64,000 bases of DNA, taken from NCBI RefSeq assembly GCF_014837015.1, contig NZ_JACSPT010000014.1, positions 1 through 64,000 on the forward strand, written 5' to 3'. The stretch comes from Acinetobacter pecorum (GTDB lineage Bacteria; Pseudomonadota; Gammaproteobacteria; Pseudomonadales; Moraxellaceae). Under the pieces are notes generated by a model. The model searched no databases. It was given only the letters and a program-made list of their open reading frames with translations, and was not told where the DNA came from. How positions within the stretch are numbered: position 1 is the first letter of the stretch; each line of letters starts with the position of its first letter. Shown in pieces: positions 38,199-50,281 of the stretch. Position numbers and translations under genes: made by a program.

Positions 38199-38211
38199 AT
38201 TGTCTGACAAT
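38199..38211. promoter_or_regulatory. FCD/FadR-type operator upstream of the GntR gene
   Basis: ATTGTC-T-GACAAT is a perfect 6-1-6 inverted repeat. Its core TTGTCTGACAA fits the TNGTNNNACNA form reported for FCD-subgroup GntR regulators. It sits 93 bases before the FCD-type GntR gene, so autoregulation is likely. Confidence 0.6.
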
Positions 38212-38304
38212 GTCAAAGTATTCATTAAAAAAAAGCCGTTTAATAGCAACATAGCCCAAATAAAGGGTTAAGCCACTATCCATAAAAATAAACACAGGAA
38301 CGGT

Positions 38305-39000
38305 ATGCCATTAGAACAAGCGCAAAGTTTGTCTGAGCAGATTGCCAAGCATATTAGCGAACAGATTATTCGCGGTGAACTGGTCGAAGGCGAACGTATA
38401 CAGGAACTTAGGATTGCCTCGGAGCTTGATGTCAGCCGGGGTTCGGTTCGTGAAGCACTGTTGTTGCTGGAACGCACCCAACTGATTGAAATTTTTCCAC
38501 GCCGGGGAGCAATTGTTTCAGAAATGTCGGCCTTGCAGGTACGTGCCTTATTTGACATGACCTCGTTATTGCTCGGGCAGATGGTGCATCGCATGGCGGA
38601 GACCTGGCGGGTGCATGAAGCTGAGCGCATTCAGCTATTATTAGAGCAATTGGAAGCAGAAACCCGCCAAGGACACACTGAAAAGTTTTATGATCTGATC
38701 TTTCAGGGCATGGCCCAGCAGCATGAGATGGTGGGGAATCCTTATCTGATGCGCTACTATCAGGAACTGCTGCCATCTTTACGTCGGAGCTATTTTCTGA
38801 CCCTGAATATTTCCAGACGCGAGTCACAAGAATCTTTTGACTTATTTAAACTGGTCACTGAAGCAATTTTGATACGAAAAACCCATCAGGCCACTTTATT
38901 TATGGAAGATTTTTGTCGACACTTGCGCAACCTTGTGTTGGAATCTCTGACACGGATGAAACAAATTGAACTCGCGTGGGCCAGACGCTCACGACGTTAA
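38305..39000 (+). CDS. GntR-family transcriptional regulator, FCD type
   Basis: A 231-residue regulator. The winged helix (~10-75) has LVEGERIQELRIASELDVSRGSVREALLLLERTQLIEIFPRRGAIV, the usual GntR signature. The remaining ~140 all-helical residues form an FCD ligand domain (HEMVGNPYLMRYYQELLPSLRRSYF). FCD regulators sense small organic acids, often with a metal. It precedes smc by 11 bases, so smc may be partly under its promoter. The ligand is unknown. Confidence 0.88.
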   Translation: MPLEQAQSLSEQIAKHISEQIIRGELVEGERIQELRIASELDVSRGSVREALLLLERTQLIEIFPRRGAIVSEMSALQVRALFDMTSLLLGQMVHRMAETWRVHEAERIQLLLEQLEAETRQGHTEKFYDLIFQGMAQQHEMVGNPYLMRYYQELLPSLRRSYFLTLNISRRESQESFDLFKLVTEAILIRKTHQATLFMEDFCRHLRNLVLESLTRMKQIELAWARRSRR

Positions 39001-39011
39001 ATCAGGACATT

Positions 39012-42000
39012 ATGCGTTTAAGCAGTTTAAAACTTTCAGGCTTTAAATCTTTTGCCGACAGTACCACCTTACATTTTAAAGATAATCGTACTGCGGTCGT
39101 GGGACCAAATGGTTGTGGTAAATCCAATGTCATTGATGCCATACGCTGGGTCATGGGCGAGTCCAGTGCGCGTCAGTTGCGTGGTGGCAGCATGCAGGAT
39201 GTCATCTTTACCGGAACTGCCAAGCGTAAACCGGTCGGTATGGCCAGTGTGGAACTGCGCTTTGACAATACTTATGGCAAGCTCGGCGGTGCCTATAATG
39301 CCTATAATGAACTGGCGGTACGCCGGCAGGTCAACCGCGATGGCAAGTCCGAATATTTCCTGAATGGCAGCAAATGCCGTCGTCGTGATATTACCGATAT
39401 TTTCCTTGGCACCGGTTTGGGTCCGCGTTCCTATGCGATTATTGAGCAGGGTATGATTAACCGTCTGGTCGATGCCAAGCCAGAGGAAATGCGGGTTTAT
39501 ATCGAAGAAGCGGCTGGGGTATCGCGCTATCAGGCGCGTCGCCGTGAAACCATGCTGCATCTGGATCACACCACACAAAACCTGTCGCGTCTGGAAGATA
39601 TCGCCTCCGAACTGAAATCTCAGCTAAAAACCCTGAAACGTCAGTCGGAAAGTGCGATTCAATATAAAGAACTGGAAGGGCAGATCCGTACGATCAAGAT
39701 TGAAATTCTGTCTTTTCAATGTGAGCAGAGTCAGCGCTTACAGGAAGAATATACCCTTGAGATGAATACGCTCGGGGAAAAGTTTAAGCTGGTGCGTTCT
39801 GAACTGACTACCGTAGAACATGATTTAGGCAGTACCAGTGAACTGTTCCAGCGTCTGATTCAGCAATCCACCCCTTTGCAAAGCGAATGGCAACAGGCCG
39901 AGAAAAAACTGGCTGAACTGGAAATGACCCTGCAGCAAAAGCAGTCTTTGCTGGAGCAGAATTCTACCAGTTTGATCAAACTGGAACAGCAAAAAGCCCA
40001 GACCAAAGAGCGTTTGCAGTTGATTGAACTGCAACTCGAAACCTTGCAGCAGCAATTTGAAGATCAACAGGCACAATTGCAGCAACAAGATGGCCAGAGT
40101 CAGACGCATAGCCAGAATCTGAGTGAGCTCAAATCCCAGCAGAGTACAATTACAGCGCAATTCGCACAGATTAAAACTCAGGTCGAACAGCAGCAACAGC
40201 GTAAATTGCAAATGCTGGCTCAAAGCGAGCAACTGGCAAAGAATATTGAACGGATTGAACAGCAGAAACAGACGCTACAACAGCAAAGCACACAGATTCA
40301 GCAACAGGCGCAGCAAGATGAGCTGGAGCAATATCAGGCAGACAAAGCCCAAGCTGAACAGCAAATCGTTGGCTATGAAATTCAATTAACAAATTTAAGA
40401 ACTCAATTCGAGCAGATTCAGGAAGAGCAGGCGACCCAACAACAGCGCTTGATGCAGCTCAAATCTGAAATTCAGGTGCTACATTCAGAACAGAAAAACC
40501 TGAGCCAATTACTGACCAAAGCCAACCCGAATAACAAGAGTGATGCGGTACAGCTGATGCATGTACTTAAGCTCAATGATGCAGGCAAGGTACATGCCAG
40601 CCTGATCGAAAAATTTCTGGCAAAATGGCTGTCTGCCCAGATTCTGGCTGAGGGCGAGTACTTCCTTGAAGATTGTGCGCGTCAGTTAAAGCAACAGGCT
40701 GTTCAGGATAAAATTCAGATTGCCGGTCTCCCATGTCTGGCAGACTGGATTGATGAGCCTCAATATTCACTCTGGCAACAGGTGGCTGTGACTGAGAACT
40801 TTAGACATGCTCTTGATTTGCAAACCCAACTAAGCGCAGGCCAGTCGATTTTAAGTCTGGATGGCTACCATGTCGGTGCAGACTGGGTCATTGCCCTGGA
40901 TTATGATGAAGCCAGTCAGGCCGGACAAGGTGCTTTAAGCCATCGAATTCGACTGGATGAAATCGAGCAGCAACTTGCAGAACTTGAACCTAGGTTTATG
41001 CAGCTGGAGCAGCAGTTACCTGAACTCACCGATCAGGTTAAAGCTTTGCAAAGCCAGATTCAAAGCATCGGCGAGCAGCACAAGCATACCCAAAAACAGC
41101 TGCAGCAACTCGATGTCAATATTGCCAAAGTACAAAGTAGTGCGCAGGCTTTCGCATTGCAAAAGCAGCAATTACAGCATCAGTTACAACAACTGGATGA
41201 GCAGCTTGAAGAAGATGCCATGCAGAAAGACGATCTGGAAATTGATCTGCATGCCCTGAATCTAAAGCTGGAACAGGCTTTACCGAATTATAAAACCCTG
41301 CAATTTCAGCTAGAAGAATTGAGTGCTCAGCTGGATGACTCGCAGCAGCTTAGCCAGCAAGCGCAGCAGGAACTGGAATTGCTGCGCCGTCAATGTGTGC
41401 AAACCCAGCAGCAGATCGAATTACTGGAAAAAGATCAGGTCTTCCTAAAAGAACAGTCTCAGCAAATTACTGCACAAATCGAACAAGCCAAGAAATTTGT
41501 CGATCCGGTACAGCTAGAATTACCTGCTTTACAGAGCCAGTTTAATGAACAGGCGCAGATCACTGAAAAGCTGCAAAAGACCTGGGCCGACTGGCAGGTT
41601 GAATTAAATCAGGTGCAGAGCAAGCAGCAGCAGCTGACCGAACAGCGTCATCGTTTCCAACAGCAGGATGAACAGCTGCGTAGCGAGCTGGAAGCCAAAC
41701 GTTTAGCCTGGCAGGCAGCCAGATCTGATTTACAGCATTATTCAGAACAGCTGAAAGAACTGAACCATGATGTCATTAGCGGCTTAAATATTGATATCAA
41801 AGCCCATCAGGCGAAGCTGGAAAAAGCCCAAACCCAGTTCGATAAGCTGGGTGCCGTGAATCTGGCGGCTTCTGAAGAATATGAAGAAGTATCAAAACGT
41901 TACGAGGAACTGAGTCACCAGATGCAGGATCTGGAAAATACGGTTGAACAGCTACAGGCTGCGATGAAGAGTATTGACCAGGAAACCCGTAAACTGTTTA

Positions 42001-42464
42001 TGCACACGTTTGATCAGGTCAATGCCGAGCTGCAAAACCTGTTTCCGAAAGTATTTGAGGGCGGTGAAGCGAGTTTAAGTCTTGAAGATGGATGGCAATC
42101 GGGTGTAAAACTAATGGCCCGACCACCAGGCAAGCGTAACAGTTCACTCGCGTTACTTTCTGGCGGGGAAAAGGCTTTAACTGCCTTGGCATTGGTCTTC
42201 GCAATTTTCCGCTTAAATCCGGCACCATTTTGTGTACTGGATGAAGTCGATGCACCCCTGGATGATGCCAATGTGGGACGTTTTTGTAATTTAGTCAAAG
42301 AGCTTTCTGAACAAGTGCAATTTATTTATATTACCCATAACAAACTTGCAATGATGATGGCGACTGATCTTTTAGGTGTAACCATGCCTGAACCGGGAAC
42401 CTCAAAATTAGTGACAGTAAATTTGGAACAGGCAAAAGAATACGGCTTAGCTGCGGAGGTATAA
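39012..42464 (+). CDS. smc: Chromosome segregation protein SMC
   Basis: A 1150-residue SMC ATPase, the core of the bacterial condensin with ScpA and ScpB. The N-terminal head has GPNGCGKSNVIDAIRWVMGES. Two long Gln-rich coiled coils (~170-510 and ~680-1000) flank a hinge at ~525-660. The C-terminal head has LLSGGEKALTALALVFAIF and VLDEVDAPLDDANV (signature and Walker B). Glutamine richness is striking but normal for this genus's SMC. ATG 39012 with CAGGA is preferred. It is followed by zipA one base later. Confidence 0.97.
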   Translation: MRLSSLKLSGFKSFADSTTLHFKDNRTAVVGPNGCGKSNVIDAIRWVMGESSARQLRGGSMQDVIFTGTAKRKPVGMASVELRFDNTYGKLGGAYNAYNELAVRRQVNRDGKSEYFLNGSKCRRRDITDIFLGTGLGPRSYAIIEQGMINRLVDAKPEEMRVYIEEAAGVSRYQARRRETMLHLDHTTQNLSRLEDIASELKSQLKTLKRQSESAIQYKELEGQIRTIKIEILSFQCEQSQRLQEEYTLEMNTLGEKFKLVRSELTTVEHDLGSTSELFQRLIQQSTPLQSEWQQAEKKLAELEMTLQQKQSLLEQNSTSLIKLEQQKAQTKERLQLIELQLETLQQQFEDQQAQLQQQDGQSQTHSQNLSELKSQQSTITAQFAQIKTQVEQQQQRKLQMLAQSEQLAKNIERIEQQKQTLQQQSTQIQQQAQQDELEQYQADKAQAEQQIVGYEIQLTNLRTQFEQIQEEQATQQQRLMQLKSEIQVLHSEQKNLSQLLTKANPNNKSDAVQLMHVLKLNDAGKVHASLIEKFLAKWLSAQILAEGEYFLEDCARQLKQQAVQDKIQIAGLPCLADWIDEPQYSLWQQVAVTENFRHALDLQTQLSAGQSILSLDGYHVGADWVIALDYDEASQAGQGALSHRIRLDEIEQQLAELEPRFMQLEQQLPELTDQVKALQSQIQSIGEQHKHTQKQLQQLDVNIAKVQSSAQAFALQKQQLQHQLQQLDEQLEEDAMQKDDLEIDLHALNLKLEQALPNYKTLQFQLEELSAQLDDSQQLSQQAQQELELLRRQCVQTQQQIELLEKDQVFLKEQSQQITAQIEQAKKFVDPVQLELPALQSQFNEQAQITEKLQKTWADWQVELNQVQSKQQQLTEQRHRFQQQDEQLRSELEAKRLAWQAARSDLQHYSEQLKELNHDVISGLNIDIKAHQAKLEKAQTQFDKLGAVNLAASEEYEEVSKRYEELSHQMQDLENTVEQLQAAMKSIDQETRKLFMHTFDQVNAELQNLFPKVFEGGEASLSLEDGWQSGVKLMARPPGKRNSSLALLSGGEKALTALALVFAIFRLNPAPFCVLDEVDAPLDDANVGRFCNLVKELSEQVQFIYITHNKLAMMMATDLLGVTMPEPGTSKLVTVNLEQAKEYGLAAEV

Positions 42465-42465
42465 T

Positions 42466-45607
<3,142 letters not shown>

Positions 45608-45634
45608 TTTTTCCAAGATCTCTTAGACTTTTAG

Positions 45635-45670
45635 TTCATAAAAAAGCCACCAGAAGGTGGCTTTTTTATG
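45635..45670. terminator. Bidirectional terminator between ligA and the SDR gene
   Basis: AAAAAAGCCACC and GGTGGCTTTTTT form a perfect stem with AGAA loop. Confidence 0.92.
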
Positions 45671-45684
45671 AATGGAAGAAAAAA

Positions 45685-46752
45685 TTAAGGAATATATTTT
45701 TTGACCAGACCATCATCCAGCAGCTGCTGGAAATGTTCGACCAGACTTTCATTCACAGGGCGGTATTCGATGCCGAGCTCATCCTTGCTTTTTTGTGCAT
45801 TAAAGAAAATTGGATAGCCCATATTTAATTCGACAAACTTGCGACTAAAGCCTGCCATAGGACCAAACAGCTTGAAGGCTGTTTTCGGCAGTTGATTACG
45901 CGGGAACGGGAATTTAGGACCAAACGCTTTACGCAGGATTTTACCCATTTCCAGCAGGCTTAAAGTCTCACTACAGACAATATAGCGACCGTGCGCTTGT
46001 GGGTTAAACGCAGCACGGATATGTGCTTCAGCGACATCCTGAACATCGACCACGCCATTCCACATCGGTGGAACGCCAAGCAGGGTCATGCCGTTGGCAA
46101 ACTGTTGCAGGACTTCTACGCTGCCAGACTGGGTATTTGGCGTTAAGGATTGCCCAAAAACCAGTGCAGGATTGATACAGACTAGATCCCAGCGATCCTG
46201 TGCTTCAGCCATTTCCCAGGCTTTACGTTCTGCCATAACCTTGGAGTATGGATAAGGTTGATGGGTTTCTGAACTGGTGGTGTTCCAGTGTGATTCATCA
46301 AAGCTGGTGTGCTCGGTTTGCAAAATATCAATTGCATCACCATAAGTTGAAGCAATACTTGACGTCACGATCACACGTTGGACCGATTCGGTTTTATTGA
46401 CGCTGTTGAGCACATTTTGTGTGCCTAAAATCGCAGGTTCAATAATATCCTTGAGCGCATCTTTATAATTGGTCACCACAAAAGGCGAAGCCATATGAAA
46501 GACAATCTCACAGCCTTGCATGGCTGCATCAAAAGAACCTGGCTTGAGCAGATTGGCTTCAAACAGTTTAAGTGTGCCCGGACTGCTGTCAGCAATTTGT
46601 TCCAAATGCGTATAACTCTGGCTTTTGTTTAGATCACGTACCGTGGCATGTACGGTATAACCTTGTGTCAGAAGTTTCTGGATCACCCAGCTGGCAATAT
46701 AGCCAGATGCACCGGTCACCAGAACAGGTGCTGTACTGTGTTGTAATGTCAT
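45685..46752 (-). CDS. NAD(P)-dependent extended SDR (dihydroflavonol-4-reductase-like)
   Basis: A 355-residue extended short-chain dehydrogenase. The Rossmann motif is VLVTGASGYIASWVIQKLL, the cofactor-selecting VRDLNKS suggests NADPH, and the active site is YPYSKVMAERKAW (Tyr-x3-Lys) with an upstream VTSSIAST serine. The family includes aldehyde reductases and dihydroflavonol-4-reductase relatives; the natural substrate is unknown. It is monocistronic and faces away from bfr. Confidence 0.85.
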   Translation of the reverse strand: MTLQHSTAPVLVTGASGYIASWVIQKLLTQGYTVHATVRDLNKSQSYTHLEQIADSSPGTLKLFEANLLKPGSFDAAMQGCEIVFHMASPFVVTNYKDALKDIIEPAILGTQNVLNSVNKTESVQRVIVTSSIASTYGDAIDILQTEHTSFDESHWNTTSSETHQPYPYSKVMAERKAWEMAEAQDRWDLVCINPALVFGQSLTPNTQSGSVEVLQQFANGMTLLGVPPMWNGVVDVQDVAEAHIRAAFNPQAHGRYIVCSETLSLLEMGKILRKAFGPKFPFPRNQLPKTAFKLFGPMAGFSRKFVELNMGYPIFFNAQKSKDELGIEYRPVNESLVEHFQQLLDDGLVKKYIP

Positions 46753-46975
46753 ATTTTAACCATTGTTGTTTTAACTTCGCATCGTCGTCACAATTATGCA
46801 CGAACCAGACCAAACTAGTGAGTCCAAGACAAAAATAAGTAACAAGATAAGTGCTTATTAATATTTACAAAAATAAACGTTTGAATATTCCAGCCAGTTC
46901 ATCTGAATAAAGCGGGTACAAAAAATGCAACACCTTGTTTTATAAATGGGATTTGGCCTAACAGAGAGCGTAAAT

Positions 46976-46994
46976 GCAAGTGCTTCTCATTTTA
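46976..46994. promoter_or_regulatory. Possible Fur box upstream of bfr
   Basis: Read on the reverse strand, AAATGAGAAGCACTTGC resembles the Fur consensus core AATGATAATCATTATC at roughly 12 of 16 positions. It lies ~90 bases before bfr in an otherwise AT-rich 330-base gap (46753-47082), which holds no supported gene. Confidence 0.25.
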
Positions 46995-47082
46995 ATTATA
47001 TAAAAATCATATATTTACAATAATTTTAATTTTGCAAATCAAAAATCTTTTCTCCATAATAGCAAGATAAAAGCAGGGAGTA

Positions 47083-47553
47083 ATGCAAATGCGCGGTAAT
47101 CCAGAAGTCGTAGATTATTTAAATATGCTGATCGGTGGCGAACTGGCTGCTCGTGACCAATACCTGATTCACTCTCGTATGTATGAAGATTGGGGTCTGA
47201 CTAAAATCTTTGAACGCATCGATCATGAAATGCAGGAAGAAGCACAGCATGCAGATGCCCTGATCCGTCGTGTCCTGTTCCTGGAAGGTACGCCGAATAT
47301 GCAGCGAGATGATATTGAAGTGGGTGCAGATGTTGTGACTTGTCTGAAAGCTGACCTCAAGCTTGAATATCATGTGCGTGAAAAACTGGCTCAAGGGGTA
47401 AAACTTTGCGAAGAGCAGGGTGATTATGTAACCCGTGACATGCTGCGCCAGCAAATGTCGGATACTGAAGAAGATCATACCTACTGGTTAGAAAAACAGT
47501 TACGCTTGATCGAGCTGATTGGTCTGCAAAATTATATTCAGTCACAAATGTAA
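47083..47553 (+). CDS. bfr: Bacterioferritin-like subunit lacking the haem ligand
   Basis: A 156-residue four-helix ferritin. Ferroxidase residues match E. coli Bfr by alignment (offset +2): E20, E53, H56, E96 (KLEYH), and E and H in DTEEDHTYW. The haem-ligating methionine 52 of E. coli Bfr aligns with Ala54 ([11 protein letters not shown]), so this subunit should not coordinate haem alone; it may be an FtnA-like partner of a haem-binding Bfr. GGGAG precedes ATG 47083; the second ATG (47089) is a possible start. The structural role is iron storage. Confidence 0.88.
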   Translation: MQMRGNPEVVDYLNMLIGGELAARDQYLIHSRMYEDWGLTKIFERIDHEMQEEAQHADALIRRVLFLEGTPNMQRDDIEVGADVVTCLKADLKLEYHVREKLAQGVKLCEEQGDYVTRDMLRQQMSDTEEDHTYWLEKQLRLIELIGLQNYIQSQM

Positions 47554-47561
47554 AATATGCA

Positions 47562-47600
47562 GTTATAAAAAAACCCAGCATTTGCTGGGTTTTTTTATAA
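47562..47600. terminator. Terminator between bfr and exbD
   Basis: AAAAAACCCAGCA and TGCTGGGTTTTTT arms form a perfect stem with a TT loop; A/T runs on both sides suit both convergent genes. Confidence 0.92.
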
Positions 47601-47608
47601 CTGATGAC

Positions 47609-48028
47609 TTAAGAATTATTATTACTCACGATCCCGATTTTTTTGACTTCCAGCCGTTGAGCTGCCGCCATGACCATGGCGATATGCTTATATTCTGTCG
47701 CACGATCTGCCTTGATTTTAATCTGATCCTGATCCGCTTTTTGCGCTACTGTCTTGAATAAGTTTTCCAGAGCCTGGGTATTCTCTACTGGTTGATCATT
47801 CCAGAAAATCTTACCTTGTGCATCCAGACGTAATTCCACCAGCTCAGGCGGTTTTTCTTCGGTTACAGGCGGTGTGCCATTTGGCAGGTCAATATTAATC
47901 GAGTTGTTTGGTAAAGGAATTGTGATGATAAACATAATCAACAAGACCAGCATGACATCAATCAGTGGTGTCATGTTGACATCTAGCATCACATCATCAT
48001 CTTGATTTGAACCAACATTCATACCCAT
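47609..48028 (-). CDS. exbD: ExbD-family biopolymer transport protein (second copy)
   Basis: A 139-residue ExbD/TolR: an N-terminal cytoplasmic tail (DDDVMLDVNMTPLIDVMLVLLIMFIIT) with the key membrane aspartate in TPLIDVMLVLL, and a periplasmic domain ending KIGIVSNNNS. It is the last gene of tonB-exbB-exbD-exbD. ExbB-ExbD channels use the proton gradient to energise TonB. Two ExbDs in one operon are known from Xanthomonas. Confidence 0.9.
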   Translation of the reverse strand: MGMNVGSNQDDDVMLDVNMTPLIDVMLVLLIMFIITIPLPNNSINIDLPNGTPPVTEEKPPELVELRLDAQGKIFWNDQPVENTQALENLFKTVAQKADQDQIKIKADRATEYKHIAMVMAAAQRLEVKKIGIVSNNNS

Positions 48029-48049
48029 AAACTTAATCCCTCTTTGTGC

Positions 48050-48475
48050 TTAAGGTGTAGCGGGCGGAGTGGTGACAAAAGCAATTTTGCCAATACCCGC
48101 TTGCTGGGTCGTGCTGATCACCTGATCAATTGCCTCATAAGGCGTTATCTGATCACCACGGATATGCACTTCAGGCTGCGGACGTTTCTGGGCTTCTGCC
48201 TGTAAACGGGTCAGTAAAACTGATTTATCTGCGATATAGATTTCGTTCCAGAAAATATCACCTGTTTTGTTGACTGCCAGCTGGATGTTTTCCGGTTTGG
48301 TTTCATACGGTACATTTCTTTCTTCGGGTAGATCGACAGGTACGGTATGAATGGCAACCGGTACAGTAATCAGGAAGATAATGAGCAGAACCAGCATAAT
48401 ATCAACCAAAGGGGTGGTATTAATGGTTCCAATTACCTCATCATCGCTGTCGTTTGAATTGACCATCATTCCCAT
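48050..48475 (-). CDS. exbD: ExbD-family biopolymer transport protein (first copy)
   Basis: A 141-residue ExbD. The membrane helix is NTTPLVDIMLVLLIIFLIT with the conserved aspartate, and the periplasmic part (VDLPEERNVPYETKPENIQLAVNKTGDIFWNE) differs clearly from the second copy, so the two are diverged paralogues. It lies 16 bases after exbB. Both are probably expressed together and could form a mixed ExbD dimer in an ExbB pentamer. Confidence 0.9.
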   Translation of the reverse strand: MGMMVNSNDSDDEVIGTINTTPLVDIMLVLLIIFLITVPVAIHTVPVDLPEERNVPYETKPENIQLAVNKTGDIFWNEIYIADKSVLLTRLQAEAQKRPQPEVHIRGDQITPYEAIDQVISTTQQAGIGKIAFVTTPPATP

Positions 48476-48491
48476 GGCTGATGCCTCACTC

Positions 48492-49391
48492 TTATTTCAC
48501 GTCACGATTAACAGGATTATTGGTTGTAATTTCACCGCTGAGTAATACTGCGTGTAAATCAGAACCAAAAGTACGCACTTCTTCCATGACCGCTTTATTA
48601 CGGCGAGTCAACCAGTTGTAGCCCAGTACTGCCGGTACAGCGACGGCCAGACCGATTGCAGTCATGATCAGTGCTTCACCCACTGGACCTGCTACTTTAT
48701 CAATCGAAGCCTGACCAGAAACACCAATCGCGGTAAGCGCGTGGTAGATACCCCAAACCGTACCAAACAGGCCAACAAAGGGTGCAGTAGAACCGACTGT
48801 GGCAAGGAAGGCCAGGCCACCACTCAGATGGTTCTGGATTTTGTCGATTGCACGGGAAATCGAAATGGTGACCCAAGTATTGAAATCAATACGTTCAAGT
48901 AAATTACCACCATGATTTTGGGTCGACTTGATACCTTTTTCTGCAATAAAACGGTAAACGCTGGCTTCATTGAGGTTTTGGGCTGCGTTATCCAGAGAAG
49001 ACGATTCCCAGAACTGGTGTTCAGCTTCCTTGGCTTGCTTACGAATCTTGCCTTGTTGCAGGCATTTGCTGATCATGATGTACCAGGTACCAATCGACAT
49101 AATCAATAGAATGAACAGGGTAATTTTCGAAACAATATCACCTTCTTTCCACATGGCTTCCAGACCATAAGGATTATATCCAGCCTTTTCATCCTTAGCT
49201 TCAGCTGATAATGGCGGCGGGGTCGGTGTAGCCGCTGTTGCTGGTGTTGTTACCGCTGTTTCAGTGACAGCACTGGTATTGGGTGTAGCAGACTGTTCTG
49301 CAAAAACTGCTTGTAAAGGCAATAAAGTGCTCATGGCAATTACGCCGGCAGCAGTCATATTTTTTAAAGGTTTTAGTGATTTTTTCATCAT
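48492..49391 (-). CDS. exbB: ExbB/TolQ-family proton channel subunit
   Basis: A 299-residue MotA/TolQ/ExbB protein. Unlike classical ExbB it begins with a cleavable-looking signal (MTAAGVIAMSTLLPLQAVFA) and a Thr/Pro/Ala-rich spacer before the first transmembrane helix (~75-95). The conserved core LATVGSTAPFVGLFGTVWGIYHALTAIG split at ~residue 200 and EALIMTAIGLAVAVPAVLGYNWL follow. AGGAG lies four bases before the first ATG and seven before the second, so the second is the likelier start. It sits between tonB and exbD. Confidence 0.93.
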   Translation of the reverse strand: MMKKSLKPLKNMTAAGVIAMSTLLPLQAVFAEQSATPNTSAVTETAVTTPATAATPTPPPLSAEAKDEKAGYNPYGLEAMWKEGDIVSKITLFILLIMSIGTWYIMISKCLQQGKIRKQAKEAEHQFWESSSLDNAAQNLNEASVYRFIAEKGIKSTQNHGGNLLERIDFNTWVTISISRAIDKIQNHLSGGLAFLATVGSTAPFVGLFGTVWGIYHALTAIGVSGQASIDKVAGPVGEALIMTAIGLAVAVPAVLGYNWLTRRNKAVMEEVRTFGSDLHAVLLSGEITTNNPVNRDVK

Positions 49392-49427
49392 AGATCTCCT
49401 GATTTTTTTCTTTATCTGTTGTATCTG

Positions 49428-50135
49428 TTAGTCAAGGACAAATTCATATGGAATGTCATACCAAGATTCTTGCGGTTCGCCATTTTTCATTGCCGGCTTA
49501 AAGGTACATAAACTGAAGGCCTTCGATGCTGCACGATCCAATGCACGGCTCCCGCTCGACTTTTTCACCTTCGCATCCTGGACCTTGCCAGCAGTATTTA
49601 CATATACAGAGATCAGCACTTCACCTTGTTCTTCATTCATTAGTGCATCACGTGGATAGTCTGGGCGTTTACAACCCGCTTCACCTTGAGAAACACCACG
49701 AGTGACTCCAGAAGGTTGAGGTGGAGCTGGTGCTGGAGCGGCTGCAACAACTGGAGCCGGGGCTGCTACTGGACTTGGCGAAGGACTGGCTGCAACAGGG
49801 GTAGGTACTGCAACAGTTGTCGGTTGAGTCGGCGTTGGAAGTGTTTTCTGTACAGGAACGACTTTTTCAACCGGTTTCACTTCAGGCACTTGTGCCACTT
49901 TCTCCACTATTTTGGGTGGTTCAGGTGGTGTTTCTTTTGGTGGTTCAGGTTCAGGCGGCTTAATATCCTGAATGATCATCAGTTCTACCGGCTGTTCTGA
50001 CGGCTTTATTATTTCTTTTGCCATACCAGCTATCAGCACCAGGCCCACCAGAATATGCAATAAAATTACCACCCCAATACCAGTCAGTTTTTTGGCGGAG
50101 TTTTTTTCTAAGTCTTCAAACTTTGTGCCCATCAT
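49428..50135 (-). CDS. tonB: TonB energy-transducing protein
   Basis: A 235-residue TonB: one N-terminal transmembrane anchor (GIGVVILLHILVGLVLIAGMA with the conserved His in the helix), a Pro-Glu/Pro-Lys and Pro-Ala-rich periplasmic linker, and the C-terminal domain (CKRPDYPRDALMNEEQGEVLISVYV ... SYDIPYEFVLD). It passes energy from ExbB-ExbD to TonB-dependent receptors. It is the first gene of the cluster and follows the receptor gene in the same direction. Confidence 0.94.
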   Translation of the reverse strand: MMGTKFEDLEKNSAKKLTGIGVVILLHILVGLVLIAGMAKEIIKPSEQPVELMIIQDIKPPEPEPPKETPPEPPKIVEKVAQVPEVKPVEKVVPVQKTLPTPTQPTTVAVPTPVAASPSPSPVAAPAPVVAAAPAPAPPQPSGVTRGVSQGEAGCKRPDYPRDALMNEEQGEVLISVYVNTAGKVQDAKVKKSSGSRALDRAASKAFSLCTFKPAMKNGEPQESWYDIPYEFVLD

Positions 50136-50242
50136 GACTCCTAGAATTTAAGACAAACAGGAAATAGTGCACTGATGAGAAAATTATTTTTAGTTACAGG
50201 CTGCATTATTTTTTGTTTGGCCAAAATTAAACGGGGAAAACT

Positions 50243-50276
50243 GCAAACACCGCTTGGCAGCAGTGTTTGCAAAGTG
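50243..50276 (-). terminator. Terminator after the TonB-dependent receptor (reverse strand)
   Basis: GCAAACAC (50243-50250) and GTGTTTGC (50263-50270) arms with an inner GC pair step form a strong hairpin. Read in the reverse direction it is followed by AGTTTTCC. It separates the receptor from tonB. Confidence 0.6.
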
Positions 50277-50281
50277 ATTAA

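Noticed and set aside
40000..41700. CAG-rich, repetitive tracts in smc
   Set aside because: These are glutamine-rich coiled-coil codons, irregular in spacing; not a tandem repeat array.
49686..50000. Trp/Arg-rich forward frame opposite tonB
   Set aside because: An artefact of the Pro-rich tonB linker read on the other strand.
50150..50200. Fur-box-like sequence before tonB
   Set aside because: GATGAGAAAATTATTT is AT-rich and matches the Fur consensus poorly; in this background it is not distinguishable from chance.
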